From assembly GCA_963971405.1 (NCBI GenBank), contig OZ020487.1:43125039-43189038 (forward strand): DNA of 64,000 bases. Direction: 5' to 3'. Positions 12,501 through 23,400 of this stretch are shown here, in pieces. Both the position numbers and the translations under genes were made by a program. This DNA is from Psococerastis gibbosa (taxonomy: Eukaryota > Arthropoda > Insecta > Psocodea > Psocidae). Positions within the stretch are counted from its first letter, which is position 1, and the number at the start of each line of letters is the position of its first letter. Below the pieces are notes generated by a model that saw only the letters and a list, made by a program, of their open reading frames with translations, made no database searches and was not told the DNA's origin.

Positions 12501-13257
12501 TAAAAAGAGCATCTCTAAACTAGCGATGAGTCAAAAGATACTATAGGCGTATTTTGTTACCAGGTTACGGATTTGTGTTACAAATTTTGTTAACAAAGGA
12601 GGCGGTGCGTTTAAATATTCGCCGGCATATTTGTAACTACTGTTTTGAATGTAACAACATAATACGCCGATACAGAGGACGCACAGAATAGGACTGTGTG
12701 GAAACACTGCTGTCGTGCCGCCGACCCTCCATGAGGATAAGGCGCGGTAAAAAAAACGCCCATTTTGTTACATTTTTCACTTCGTTTCGTCCTGTTTTCC
12801 GGTTGGTTCAATTTCTAGCTTTGTTTTGCGTAATAAATCAATCGTGTAATTCGTGTAACAAAATATGCCTTTTTTCCTAAATTACTTTTTTTATTCTGCT
12901 GACATAGCAGAACACACCTTTGCATTTGTCATGCGACAAGATGGCGACCGAGCACTTTCGTCGCTTACATATCAGTAATAAAAGTTGCGTAAATTATGAC
13001 ATGGGAACGAAGACCTTTGCTAACAAGTTAGTTAATATGGTCAAAATTAAAGCTGCAAGCTTAATATACAGTATGGAACAGTAGGTATCGATGCAAAGCA
13101 GTAATATTTTTTGGATCGTGTGGATACGAAAAAGCATAAATGGAAATTGCAATACGTTACAGAACAGGGATTACAAGACCCGAGAGGTAGCCTTTGACAT
13201 ATTGTAACCCAATTTGCCAAGACAGGCGGACACCTGGTTCGGATATGTGCGAGTCCC
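9525..13257. other. Largest gene-free stretch, nothing recognised
   Basis: No coding, RNA gene or repeat of known type. A 60-bp piece at 12063-12125 (TACGCAGTGGCACTGAAGAT) matches the region in front of the family R copy at 57.9 kb. Confidence 0.5.
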
Positions 13258-13400
13258 TTAGGCGCAAATTCCACCGACCTCGTTTTTGATAGCTACCGTG
13301 ATATTGACGTGGTAGCAGACATTAAAGACTGTCTTTAATGTCTGCTACCACGTCAATAGCACGATAGCTATCAAAAACGAGGTCGGTGGAATTTGCGACA
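13258..13400. mobile_element. Foldback MITE, simple hairpin
   Basis: Arms of about 70 bp with ends GGCGCAAATTCCACCGACCT and inverse; the centre holds AATGTCTGCTACCACGTCAA. TTA-like bases flank it. No inner insertion. Confidence 0.85.
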
Positions 13401-13640
13401 TAGAGAGCTTACGGACCCTGTAATCCCTCGCACATCCCCCGCAATAGCAGTTACGAAGTAATGCATTGCGCCGATGCTTTTGCATTAACGCTTTGCTGAT
13501 AGCCGCAGCTTAATATATAACAACATTGTCTTTAAGCAACTAATTTGTATTGAGAGGATGCTGACGGGAGATATTGGCCACCACTGGATCCACCCAAAAT
13601 CTGCCTTATTTAATTTAATTTAACACAAGTTATTAAAGAT

Positions 13641-14035
13641 TAAGAGTGTACAGCCCGTAGGAAAGTGGCAGCCCGAAATTTAATACTTTTTATTTTTTAT
13701 TTAATTAACTAAGCATGTTATTAAAGGTTTGGCTCCTCAAAGTTGCAGAAGACTACTTCATGCATCATATAATAAGGTATTTTTAGTTTTCGAAATTGTA
13801 GTTTTTTTTTTATAAAATTGATAATACGTGAGAAGTGATTGTTAATAAAATATTTGCATGTTTATGAAAAAACTACAATTTAGAAAATTAAAAATGTCTT
13901 ATAATATGATGCGTGAAGTAGTCTTCTACAACTTTGATGAGCCAAATCTTCAATAACATGCTTAGTTAATTAAATAAAAAATAAAAAGTATTAAATTTCG
14001 GGCTACCAATTTCCTACGAGCTGTACACTCTTAAG
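13641..14035. repeat. Large inverted repeat
   Basis: Arms of about 170 bp at 13641-13815 and 13865-14035, 80-90% alike by eye: TAAGAGTGTACAG, TTAATTAACTAAGCATGTTA, AAGTAGTCTTCT and the like. The spacer is A/T rich. A non-autonomous foldback element is likely. Confidence 0.75.
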
Positions 14036-14186
14036 TTGTTCCATGTTGTAGAGGACTATTTCATGCATAGCATAGTGAAATTATTTGGTTTGGTACAGTG
14101 CTTTTTTCGTTAAGATCATAAGGGACCACAAATTTACCAAATTTTCGGATTCATGGAGAAATTACAGGTCCACAAATTAAAAATAC

Positions 14187-14403
14187 CTTGGGCGGCTATT
14201 CCACCGATATCGTTTTTCATTGTGCATGTGCAAGGCGTGGTAGTAGACATCAGTAATAAGTCTCTACAATATTATAACTTAATTTATAAGTTAAGTATCT
14301 ACATTATAGTCTCCTTAAAATATGGCAGAGACTTATTAATGATGTCTGCTACCACGTCATGTACATGCCCAATGAAAAACGACGTCGGTGGAATAGCCAG
14401 CTT
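14187..14403. mobile_element. Foldback MITE with an extra centre
   Basis: Ends GGCTATTCCACCGATATCG and CGACGTCGGTGGAATAGCC; CTTGG occurs at both sides. The arms include the family block GTGGTAGTAGACATC / GATGTCTGCTACCACGTC. The centre TTAAGTATCTACATTATAGT recurs in the element at 24958-25215. Confidence 0.8.
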
Positions 14404-14506
14404 GGGCTACATACAACAATAGATCTTCAACAAATTGGATAGACTAAATCTTTAATAACTTGCGTATTAAATAATGAAGAAAAACTGATAGATTTAGGTA
14501 TGATTA

Positions 14507-14695
14507 GGACATGTACAGGCTCTGACTTTGACTCTGAAAGTTGTTGGTTCGAGTCCCACACTTACTGCATTTCCTAGCCATGCTTATCAGGAGGTCCTGG
14601 GCCTACCTAGTTGAGTATAAGAGAGGGCTTTTTAGCCTCCTTAACTCCGGTAGGTTGGCTTAGTAATAGAACAAAAATCCATTATTAATTCATCC
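14507..14695 (+). repeat. tRNA-derived SINE (family S1)
   Basis: Same B box (GGTTCGAGTCCCACAC) and 3' block (TAGGTTGGCTTAGTAATAGA) as the other S1 copies, with a short internal deletion in the body. Confidence 0.75.
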
Positions 14696-14911
14696 TGGGG
14701 TGCGTAATTTCTTCAGTCAGCATCATCCTAGAATATGGCTAAAGTACACGACACAATGATATACGCTACAACACCGTCTATTCTAAGTTATAAAAATTAC
14801 AATATTATAATTAAACTTTCTGCACTTAAACGGTACGTTTTGACCTTGACGACATGCACCACAAATAATACGATCTTAGATTATTTCACAACTTTCCTCT
14901 CAGTTGAAGAC

Positions 14912-15470
14912 GAATTATCGAAAGCAGAAGACTCAGTTAACAAACTATTTGAAAACCGCTACCATCTCAGCGGACCAAAGTCCTGCCCTTTCAGCAAACC
15001 CGGCGGTTTAGTCTTAAACAAGTTCCGAGTTCAATGGTTTAAGAAACAGAATCGAGACAGTAAAGCGGCAAATTATTTTTGACGAACTTTCAAAAGCTGA
15101 AGACTGAAGCTTAACAAACTAATTGAACCACAACCATCTTAGCGGACCAAAGTCCTGCCCTTTCAAGAAACCCGGTGGTTAATTCACCACTGCTTCCTTT
15201 TCCAGCTTAGTCTTAACAAGTTTCGAATTCAGCGGCTTAAGAAACCGAATCGACACAAGAGAGCGGAAAATTATTTTAGACGAATTTTCTAAACAAACCT
15301 TATGACCCGCTATCATCTTAATGGACCAAAGTCCTGCCCTTTCAACCTAGCCCGGCGTTTAATTCGTCACCGCTTCATTTCCAGCCTAGTCTTAAACAAG
15401 TTTCGAGTTCAATGGTTTAAGAAACAAAATTGAGACAGGAAAGCGGCAAATTATTTTAAAACTAACGACA
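14912..15470. repeat. Three tandem units of about 185 bp
   Basis: Each unit has GCGGACCAAAGTCCTGCCCT (or a close variant), then an AACCCGG block, then TTAGTCTTAAACAAGTT and GCGGCAAATTATTTT. Units begin near 14912, 15084 and 15289. A 115-codon open frame over the first unit is not conserved in the others. Confidence 0.85.
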
Positions 15471-17011
15471 AAATCTACTAAAAAAAATACAGACTAAGCA
15501 ATAGCCGACAACACAAACTATGATTTCTCGATAAGTTAGTGAGCCGTTCTTATAAGTTTTACAATCAAGTAGTTTCCATCTAATTTTTAATTGGCATTTT
15601 GACCCAGCGAAATACCTTCCAGGGTACCAGAAGGGCGCCAAATCAACTTTTATGTGAGTTTTAGGGCAATTTACTGGCCCTAACTATACTTTTAAATAGT
15701 TACATAAAAGATGGCGGCGTGTACTAACCCTTAAATACAACTTGCCAAGACTGTACAAACGATGGACGGGCTTGCCACAATTCCGTGGATTTCACAAATG
15801 CTAATTTGTTGCCACGGCTTAATTTTCCTTTTTCAAACTCCTTGCTTAATCTGTGGGGAAATTGTCGGCTATTGCTCACTCACTTTAAAAATAAATAAAT
15901 AAAGACAATAGCATAAGATTGTGAGACTTGGAATTTAGAAATTAAAAAAAATGTCGGCATCACGTCGTATGCGTGGTACCAATCAATAATAGAAACCGTT
16001 GCAGATCCTCGCTTGCATTCTCGACAAAGGAGGCGGTCCTCCTCCTGGCTGCTGTTACTGCTGTATGATTGCGAAACAAGGCATTCGTGCAGAGAGCTCC
16101 CGCACCTTCTGCACGCCTAGCCATCTCAATATGGCTGAAACAAAAGAAATAAAATTATTATTATTACTAGTGGCGGAGCTGCAGGCTACTAGCGGGGTCA
16201 CAGGTGGCGGACAGCGAAAGGGCCAACAGATATGATGGCTAGCTGCGAATATTACGAATAAGCAGTCCCCAACCAAGCAGCGGCATAATCAGAGGGTGTG
16301 GTGGCAAATTTGGTAGCGCAGGCTCGTCTAGAAAAAGTAGCCCGAGGATGACTATGTGACGGGGCGAATAGTTGTCGCCACTAAATAAGCAACCACTACT
16401 AGGGCTGGACCCCGAAGGCGGAGGAACTCGATGAAGAAAACGGGAAACCACTGCATTACATTTCCCTAGTAGTCATCTTTTGGGTTGAGTCAGTTGAGTC
16501 CGAAGTACGGTACCTGCGTGTCTACAATTGCCATGATGATCGCCAATCTTCAATAGGAGAGACATTCGAAGAAGAAGATTACTAGTGGACCCGAGCGAAC
16601 ATTTGCAGAAGTTTTAAGACGTAACTGAACGCAGTTACAATTGCAGTTGGCGATAGAACTATGAATAGTTTCGCCAAAGAAGCGCTAGAAGATTTTTTGA
16701 CCCAGAACCATACTAATAGGGAAAATAGACCTAGTGACTTTTAATCACACTACTACGGACTACAATACACAATTAATTTTAAAAAAATCATCTTTTGATC
16801 TGTTTTTGTAAAACCTTTGATGATTAAGTTAGCCCTAACAGAAGAAGGTCCAGAGATATGGTTTTTATGAACCTACAATACATGCCGAATTTCGTAAAAA
16901 TCCATCGAGTAGTTGGCGGAGTTGGCCCATAGTTTGCGTCACACAAAACGGATAGCCATCCAAACCTCCAAGACCCTGCCATAAGAAGTTACACAATAAA
17001 TACAAAGCTGT
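15471..17011. other. No gene seen; must contain or adjoin the UPF1 3' end
   Basis: The tiny last exon and 3' UTR of UPF1 should lie here or just below, but neither was recognised. A family H remnant is at 16795-16925. Confidence 0.4.
16795..16925 (-). mobile_element. Remnant of family H
   Basis: The blocks AAGTTAGCCC, TATGGTTTTTATGAACCTAC and CGAGTAGTT match the family in order. Confidence 0.45.
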
Positions 17012-17152
17012 TAGGCGCGAAGTCCACCGACCTCGTTAGGGATAGTCAGCGTGATATTGACGTGGTAGCAGGCATTAAAGACTGTCTTTAATGTCTGCTA
17101 CCACGTCAATATCACGCTGACTATCATAAACGAGATCAGTGGACTATGCGCC
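17012..17152. mobile_element. Foldback MITE directly beside UPF1 exon 15
   Basis: Arms with GGCGCGAAGTCCACCGACCT and inverse, centre AATGTCTGCTACCACGTCAA. It is the same subfamily as 13258-13400. It lies 15 bp below the splice donor of UPF1 exon 15. Confidence 0.85.
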
Positions 17153-17166
17153 TCAGCAATACATAC

Positions 17167-17471
17167 TTGTGAGAACTGGGGCTGAGCAGCGTAGAACCCG
17201 GAGCGGTCACCCTGGTACGTCGAGTCTTGCGACAGAAGTCCGTCCATCTGCGACTGAAATTCGCTGACGAGACAGCTATCCTGCGACAGCTCGGCCTGCG
17301 ACAACGACAGCCCGGGCTGGGACATTCCCTGCGACATGCCCGGCTGCGACATGACTCCCTGGCTGTATGGTTGCGTCGCGTCCTGCGACACAGTCAACCC
17401 TTGGCTCGCCCCAGGCTTTTTAGTACCCTTGCCCGTTTTACCGAGCATGCGGTAACGTTGGTTCTGGCGTG
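17167..17471 (-). other. UPF1: UPF1 exon 15: SQ-rich C-terminal tail
   Basis: This exon encodes the Ser-Gln-rich tail that SMG1 phosphorylates. Many SQ pairs are visible ([27 protein letters not shown]), followed by the conserved [15 protein letters not shown]. The frame runs to CAA|GTATGT, a good splice donor in phase 0. Human UPF1 ends a few residues further on, so the missing last exon should be tiny. Without splicing the frame continues 22 codons into the neighbouring MITE. Confidence 0.9.
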
Positions 17472-20400
17472 CTGGAAAACAAAATACAGTCAAAATTCAT
17501 ACTCTACTACTTTTACCGCGCCCTATCCCCTACGGGGGGTCAGCGGAACTGCCCAGTTTTCGATAAAGCAGGCATCGGCATAGCTAATAAAGACAGTGCT
17601 TCCTCTTGAAAATGCAACTTACAGTCCGACCAATCAATCAAATTGCTATGTTCAGTGACCGCGATGACCATGTGCACGATGAGAAATTATCTAAAGCATC
17701 AGTATGCATTTGCAGTTGCTCTGATGGTTGATGGCTATTGTGTGAGACAGTTGTTGGAACAAACAGAAGAGGACCTCCAGGCAGTAGACCTAGGGCTCCT
17801 GGATTGGCTGATCGTCGCAGAGGATCGGGCGAGATGAGGCGAATTGTGTGTGAGGCCAGAAGTCCCCCAGGGCTGAACGCGCCATCATAAGTCAAGTAAG
17901 TAAGTCAGTTGTTGGTTAAGGGCTGATGTAAGGACTTAGTTCAGCTATGCTATATGAGCTAAGAAAAGTGTAGCCCAAAAGGGGCTCGAATTCCGGCAGG
18001 ATTCTAACTCTCTGTTATGGAGATAGCACATGAGGATAGCAAATCAAAAAAAACAGTCACTTACCAAGAAGAGCTTGTTGATGTTGGTTGTAGAAGCGTG
18101 GTGGGATGTGTGACATGTTCATGAACATGCCAGGCGGCACGGGGATGTTGGACATGGCGGCCTGGGCGCGGTCGGGCGATATGAAGCTCATTGGGTCGTG
18201 GGTCCGCGTGTACAAGTCGAGACCCATGCGGGTCGCTGAAAAAATAAGAAACAAGCCACTGAATTCATTTATTTCTCTGCAGAAGGCGCAAGAAACGGCC
18301 TTTAGTGGATAGACACTGATACTGAAACATGTGTATGTGTGTGATCGCTCCATTTCTTCGGAAGAAGACCGTTTTAACTAATTAACAGCAAAATAGGGAA
18401 AAATGTATCGTGTCATAGCCCAAATAAACAAAAAAAAATGCTCGTGTTCTTATAATTTTTGCCAGCCATTTTCAACTATCTTCAATTTTTAAAGAAGTAA
18501 GCATTGCTTATAACTGATGGTAATAGTAATGAAGCACCTCGAGGTAGTGGTGTTCATGCCCAAGTTTGGTGCCATTATCTCTGAAAGTTCCGGAGAAAAT
18601 AGTGAAAAACTCCGCGTTCTTATTATTTTCTCCATGACTGTAGATCCGCATACTGTATTTGAAAACGAACAGATAGGCATTTCGTAGTAAAATATAAAAC
18701 TGGCATTACAAGCTACCATTGTACATTCTAAATCTGTAAATCTAAATAATCATGAAAAATGCTAATGTACAATAATATGTGAAGTTCGTTCGCCCTTTAT
18801 CCATAATCTTATGATTGTCATGCATTGTCTTGTCTAAAAAAAAGAAATTACCTTGTCGTTGGAAGTAGGGGGTGCCATTCATAGTTCCGCCACGATCATA
18901 AACAGAGCCGGGGATGATGGCCTCCCGTGCATCATACATGGTGGTGCTCATGAAATGAGTCCCCGGGTTCGAGGCATTGACAATCTTCTTGGGTTTCATA
19001 AACTGGATGGCCGACTCCTTCAGATTGTTCAACGGGCCTTCGACAAGCACTTTCTGTTCCTTGTAGAAGTTCAACAGGTGGTTCCATAATTGTTGCTGCG
19101 AGAGGAAAACAATAATTAGTTTTGGGAGAGTGGGACTGGGACCAGCAGCCCTATTATGGCAATTAGGGATTAAGCTTATTTTTTATACCACACGAGTACC
19201 AAGGTGTCACGTGACTGTGCTAATCCCCCCCCCCCCCCCCCCATCCCAAGTGTTAGCTAACAATTCGGATTGACTCAATTGTTTTAAAGGAAATAGTGCA
19301 AAATGCGCAGGAAATGCAAATAGGAGTTAATTACAGATGAAAATAATTATATTGATTGATTAACCTATACTTGCTTTGTAAAGGACCGTGGGTTGCCCGA
19401 CAGTGTGTGACTCCTAGATGAGAGGAACTCCCGAATGATCAGAAGTTAAAAGACAGGAAGAAGTGGAGGAAGCTCATATCATAACCGGGCAACTGGAGTT
19501 GATTACAGAGGACGACGAGGATACTGATTGGTCCTCACTTTACCTTCTAAGTAAGTTTATAATGTATTACAATTTACGTATTACAAATGTCAACCATTGT
19601 ACTTACCTCGAGAGAACCTATAGATTGCACGACAGCGTGAGACTTCTACACTAGGATGAGGGGAACTGTCTACTGTAAAAGGACGGGAAGGAGTGGAGGA
19701 GGCTCATGTCATACCCGGGCAACTGGAGTTGATTACGGATGATGATTATGATGACGATGATATTGATGTTGATTGACTAACTTGTACTTACCTTGGAAAG
19801 GACCTTGGGGTTGCCAACAATAATGATGCCATACTTGGCACGGGTGAGTGCGACATTGAGACGGCGCGGGTCGTTGAGGAACCCAATGCCCTGGTGCTCG
19901 TTGGATCGCACACACGACATGATGATTATGTCCTTTTCACGACCTTGAAACGCGTCCACGCTGGCCACCTCGATTTCTTGATACAATTTCGTGTGCAGCG
20001 ATCCCTGATACTGCATGTACTGAGCCTGTTAACGAACAGAAAGTCAACAATTTGAAGCTGGTATAAGCTAACTGTATATTTAATGCGACAACCCGGCCAC
20101 CTGTGCTCGATACTTATGATTACGATTATATTGATGTTGATTGATTAACTTGGATTTACCATGGAAAGGATCTTGGGGTTGCAAACAATAATGATGCCAT
20201 ACTTGGCACAAGTAAGTGCGACATCGAGACGGCGCGAGTCGTTGAGGAACCCAATGCCCTGGTGCTCGTGGGATCGCACCCACGACATGATAGGTGGAAG
20301 TCCAATCGGGCTAACCGTACCACACTCCCACGCTTCGGCTTGAGGGGGCACAGGTTATTTCACGTTCACATGTTCATTTTGTTGAGAAATATACGGTTTT

Positions 20401-23400
20401 TCTATTCTATTCTAATTAAAGTGAATAAAAATGAAAAAAAATGACTTACCAGATACGCACGCTGTCCTTCATAGGGAGTGATGACACCAATCTGTTCAGG
20501 TTTGACACTCGCACGCAGATACTTGGTGACGATTTTCTCGACATTGGCAGCCTCAGTGCGGTTCAGGTAACTGGTACCCGACCCGGCTATCTCCTCCTGG
20601 CCTGTTGTCACGTAAAACATCATGGGTTTGTCCGCGACCGGCCATGGGAACAGCTCTTTTTGCAACTTGCGTTCCTCTGAAAACGGATTATTCCAGAGTA
20701 AAATCAAAAACCGTTGAATTGCTAGATACAGAAATCAGATAGAATGAAATTCAGTTGTTTCCTGCATGCTCTTAGTTTAGATTACGATTTATGTCTACAG
20801 GTGTTTATAAATATGTTTAAACTAAGATAATAAAGTTAAGCTAACTGTTATACCGGTCGAATAGCAAGAAAAAAGAATACCCTTAAGGTATTCATGGAGA
20901 CTGACCTGTGAAGCCTTTAGGACCACTGTAAGGTATTATATCGTATGTAAGCTATTTCGACACTGGACTCGTGAGAGCATCACCAATGTTTTTGTTTTGT
21001 TTATCTTGTGTGATCCTCCACATCTGATCATTCAACACGTTTCTGATATAGTCCTCTTCCTTGGTCATCTTCTTTTCGTGTTCCCTCTATTTCTCCAGCA
21101 TTAACCATTAGTTTGACGCCGCCTAACCATTAGTCTCGTTATCCTCTTGATACATGGTTCTTCCACCCCAAACTCACCTGCACACACGCCATTTTGCAAG
21201 CTGCCTTCGTAGAAGAAATCAGACGGGAAGCGTGACAGCTCGGGATGCATTCGATACTGAACTTCCAGTCGGTAAGGGCGGATACCTAGCACCACCAGAC
21301 GTTCAAATAGAGACTGTGACAGTCCTGCTCGCGCCGCCTTCTTGCACATGACTACGGGACCCAGCTGGCAGTGGTCTCCTACCAGGATCAACTGTAAAAG
21401 ATCAACACATTAGTCACAGATCAACTGCAGCAGATTTTGTTATTAATCTGGATCCTGTCTCCCTTCCCCTTATTCGTGTTCATCCATTCGCTATACGTGT
21501 CCGAACCTATGCAGTATTCTTTCTCCCTATTCCCTCCATGAATGATTTATCCGCCCGATACGCTCTTCTCCTCATGATTTCTAATCCTATCTTGTCCTTC
21601 TTCGGTATCGAATGCATCTCAAGTAACATGTCCAAGATCAATTCGTCTTTGAAAAAAGAAAATAATGACTCAAGTATTGGCCATGGAAAGATGACAGATA
21701 GATTGCTGGCACCGGGTTTCATCCCTCGATGTACAAGTATGATACAAGATCTCAAGAGTCTTGAAATTGTACAGAAGAAGGTATACCTGGCGGGCTCCGA
21801 GTACAACGGGAACCATACACTCAGGCTCCGTACTCTGCATACTTTCATCGATCAGGATGGAATGGAATTTGAATCTGGTGAGGCGCGGATCACCGGCGCC
21901 CACACAAGTACAGCAAATCACGTCCGCTGCCTCTAACATCTCTTTCTCGGCCGCCTTCTTCAGCATTCTGTATCGCTTCTCATCGTTACTCGACAACTCC
22001 CCGGTCTCATCCTTCAGCTGTTGCAACTTCTTCAGTTCGGTATTGCTGAAACATGAAACTGTCATTAGGTGTGTCAGGGATGTTATAAGCCGACTACCAT
22101 TTCATTTTAAATTACTCTGACGGAGTTTTCAGACATCCCACGAGCGCAAGATAGGGGCTCAGAGATTAAAGGACTAGTAGAGAAATAAGTGATAATTTCC
22201 TAGGTTTGAATAGTAATACACCATCGCCATTAACCTTTAACAATGTGACCAGGTTTTAAATCTTCTGCTGACAAATGACAACAGATATGATTCGCAGGAG
22301 TTTTGTGCGCTTGGTCGTTGCGTCCCTCTCATAAGCTTTATTTTCACAGTATGGGGCTTGTATCGAGAATCTCCCGCTTACACTGAGTCACAACTGCGGA
22401 ATCGTTGATTGTGTAATCGTTGTCGATGGTCATCTTACTACCCTGACTATACAGGTGCAAACCAACACTACTTCGCGTAACCGCGGAGTCAGGCCGGCTA
22501 AACCAGTCCGGTGTCAGGTCTAGATGTGAGGAGTTACACTTCACTAATTTCCCCAAGGTATGACTAATGACTGACAGCATTATTTACCTTTCCATATTGC
22601 GGATCTGATTATGAAGGGCCAAAAAGCTGACGGGCGAGTCAATGGCTTCGCGGCTTTTGGCGCAGAGCCGCACCACTTTCAGCCCAGTACGGTGAATTTT
22701 CTCAGTGAGCTGGTCAACGGCAATATTGGATGGAGCGCAGACTAGCACCGCCCCTGTAGGCTGCTTCGCCAGATGGTAGACAATAGTCGCCGAAGTAACG
22801 GTTTTGCCCGTTCCAGGGGGGCCTTGGATAAGCGACAGAGGTCGTTGCAAGGCTTGCTTAACAGCGTAGACCTGAAAAATACAAGTTATATTAAATTTTC
22901 TACAGCGCATTACGATATCTTTTTCCTATAGCAATTTTATAGCAGTATATTCTCCTAGCGTCCCAATAAATAGCTGCTATAAAAGAAAGAAAATTGTATT
23001 TCTTTCTAATTAGTAAAAAAACGGATAGTACGGTGTAGAGTTCCATAGCCCCCCTTGTCTTCTAGGCGCAACAATTGCTATATGATAACATACAATATTT
23101 AAATCACAATGATCAACTAGTACAATCGATATACCCCGAGAAATTTGACTTTGTGCAAAAAAAAAAAAAAAGCAGTGACCGTGTGGGGGTGCCCCGTTGT
23201 TTCTAAACCTTCATTAGATTGACTAAAATCATTAAAAAATCGACTTTCGAAAAATTCAAGATCCTGGCTGCAGCTCACCTGAGAACGATTCAAATCAGGC
23301 AAGTTGGGCGCGGAAAAGTGTTTCGGAATCTGAACACGTGGCAGAAGAATTTCCTCTAAATCGTGGCCCAGCAAACGGTGGTAAATGTAGCCGGATACAG

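Noticed and set aside
14735-15082. 115-codon open frame
   Set aside because: It covers the first unit of a tandem repeat, and the frame is not kept in the other two units.
21538-22120. Open frames of 119-132 codons on the plus strand
   Set aside because: They mirror UPF1 exon 9 and its flanking introns.
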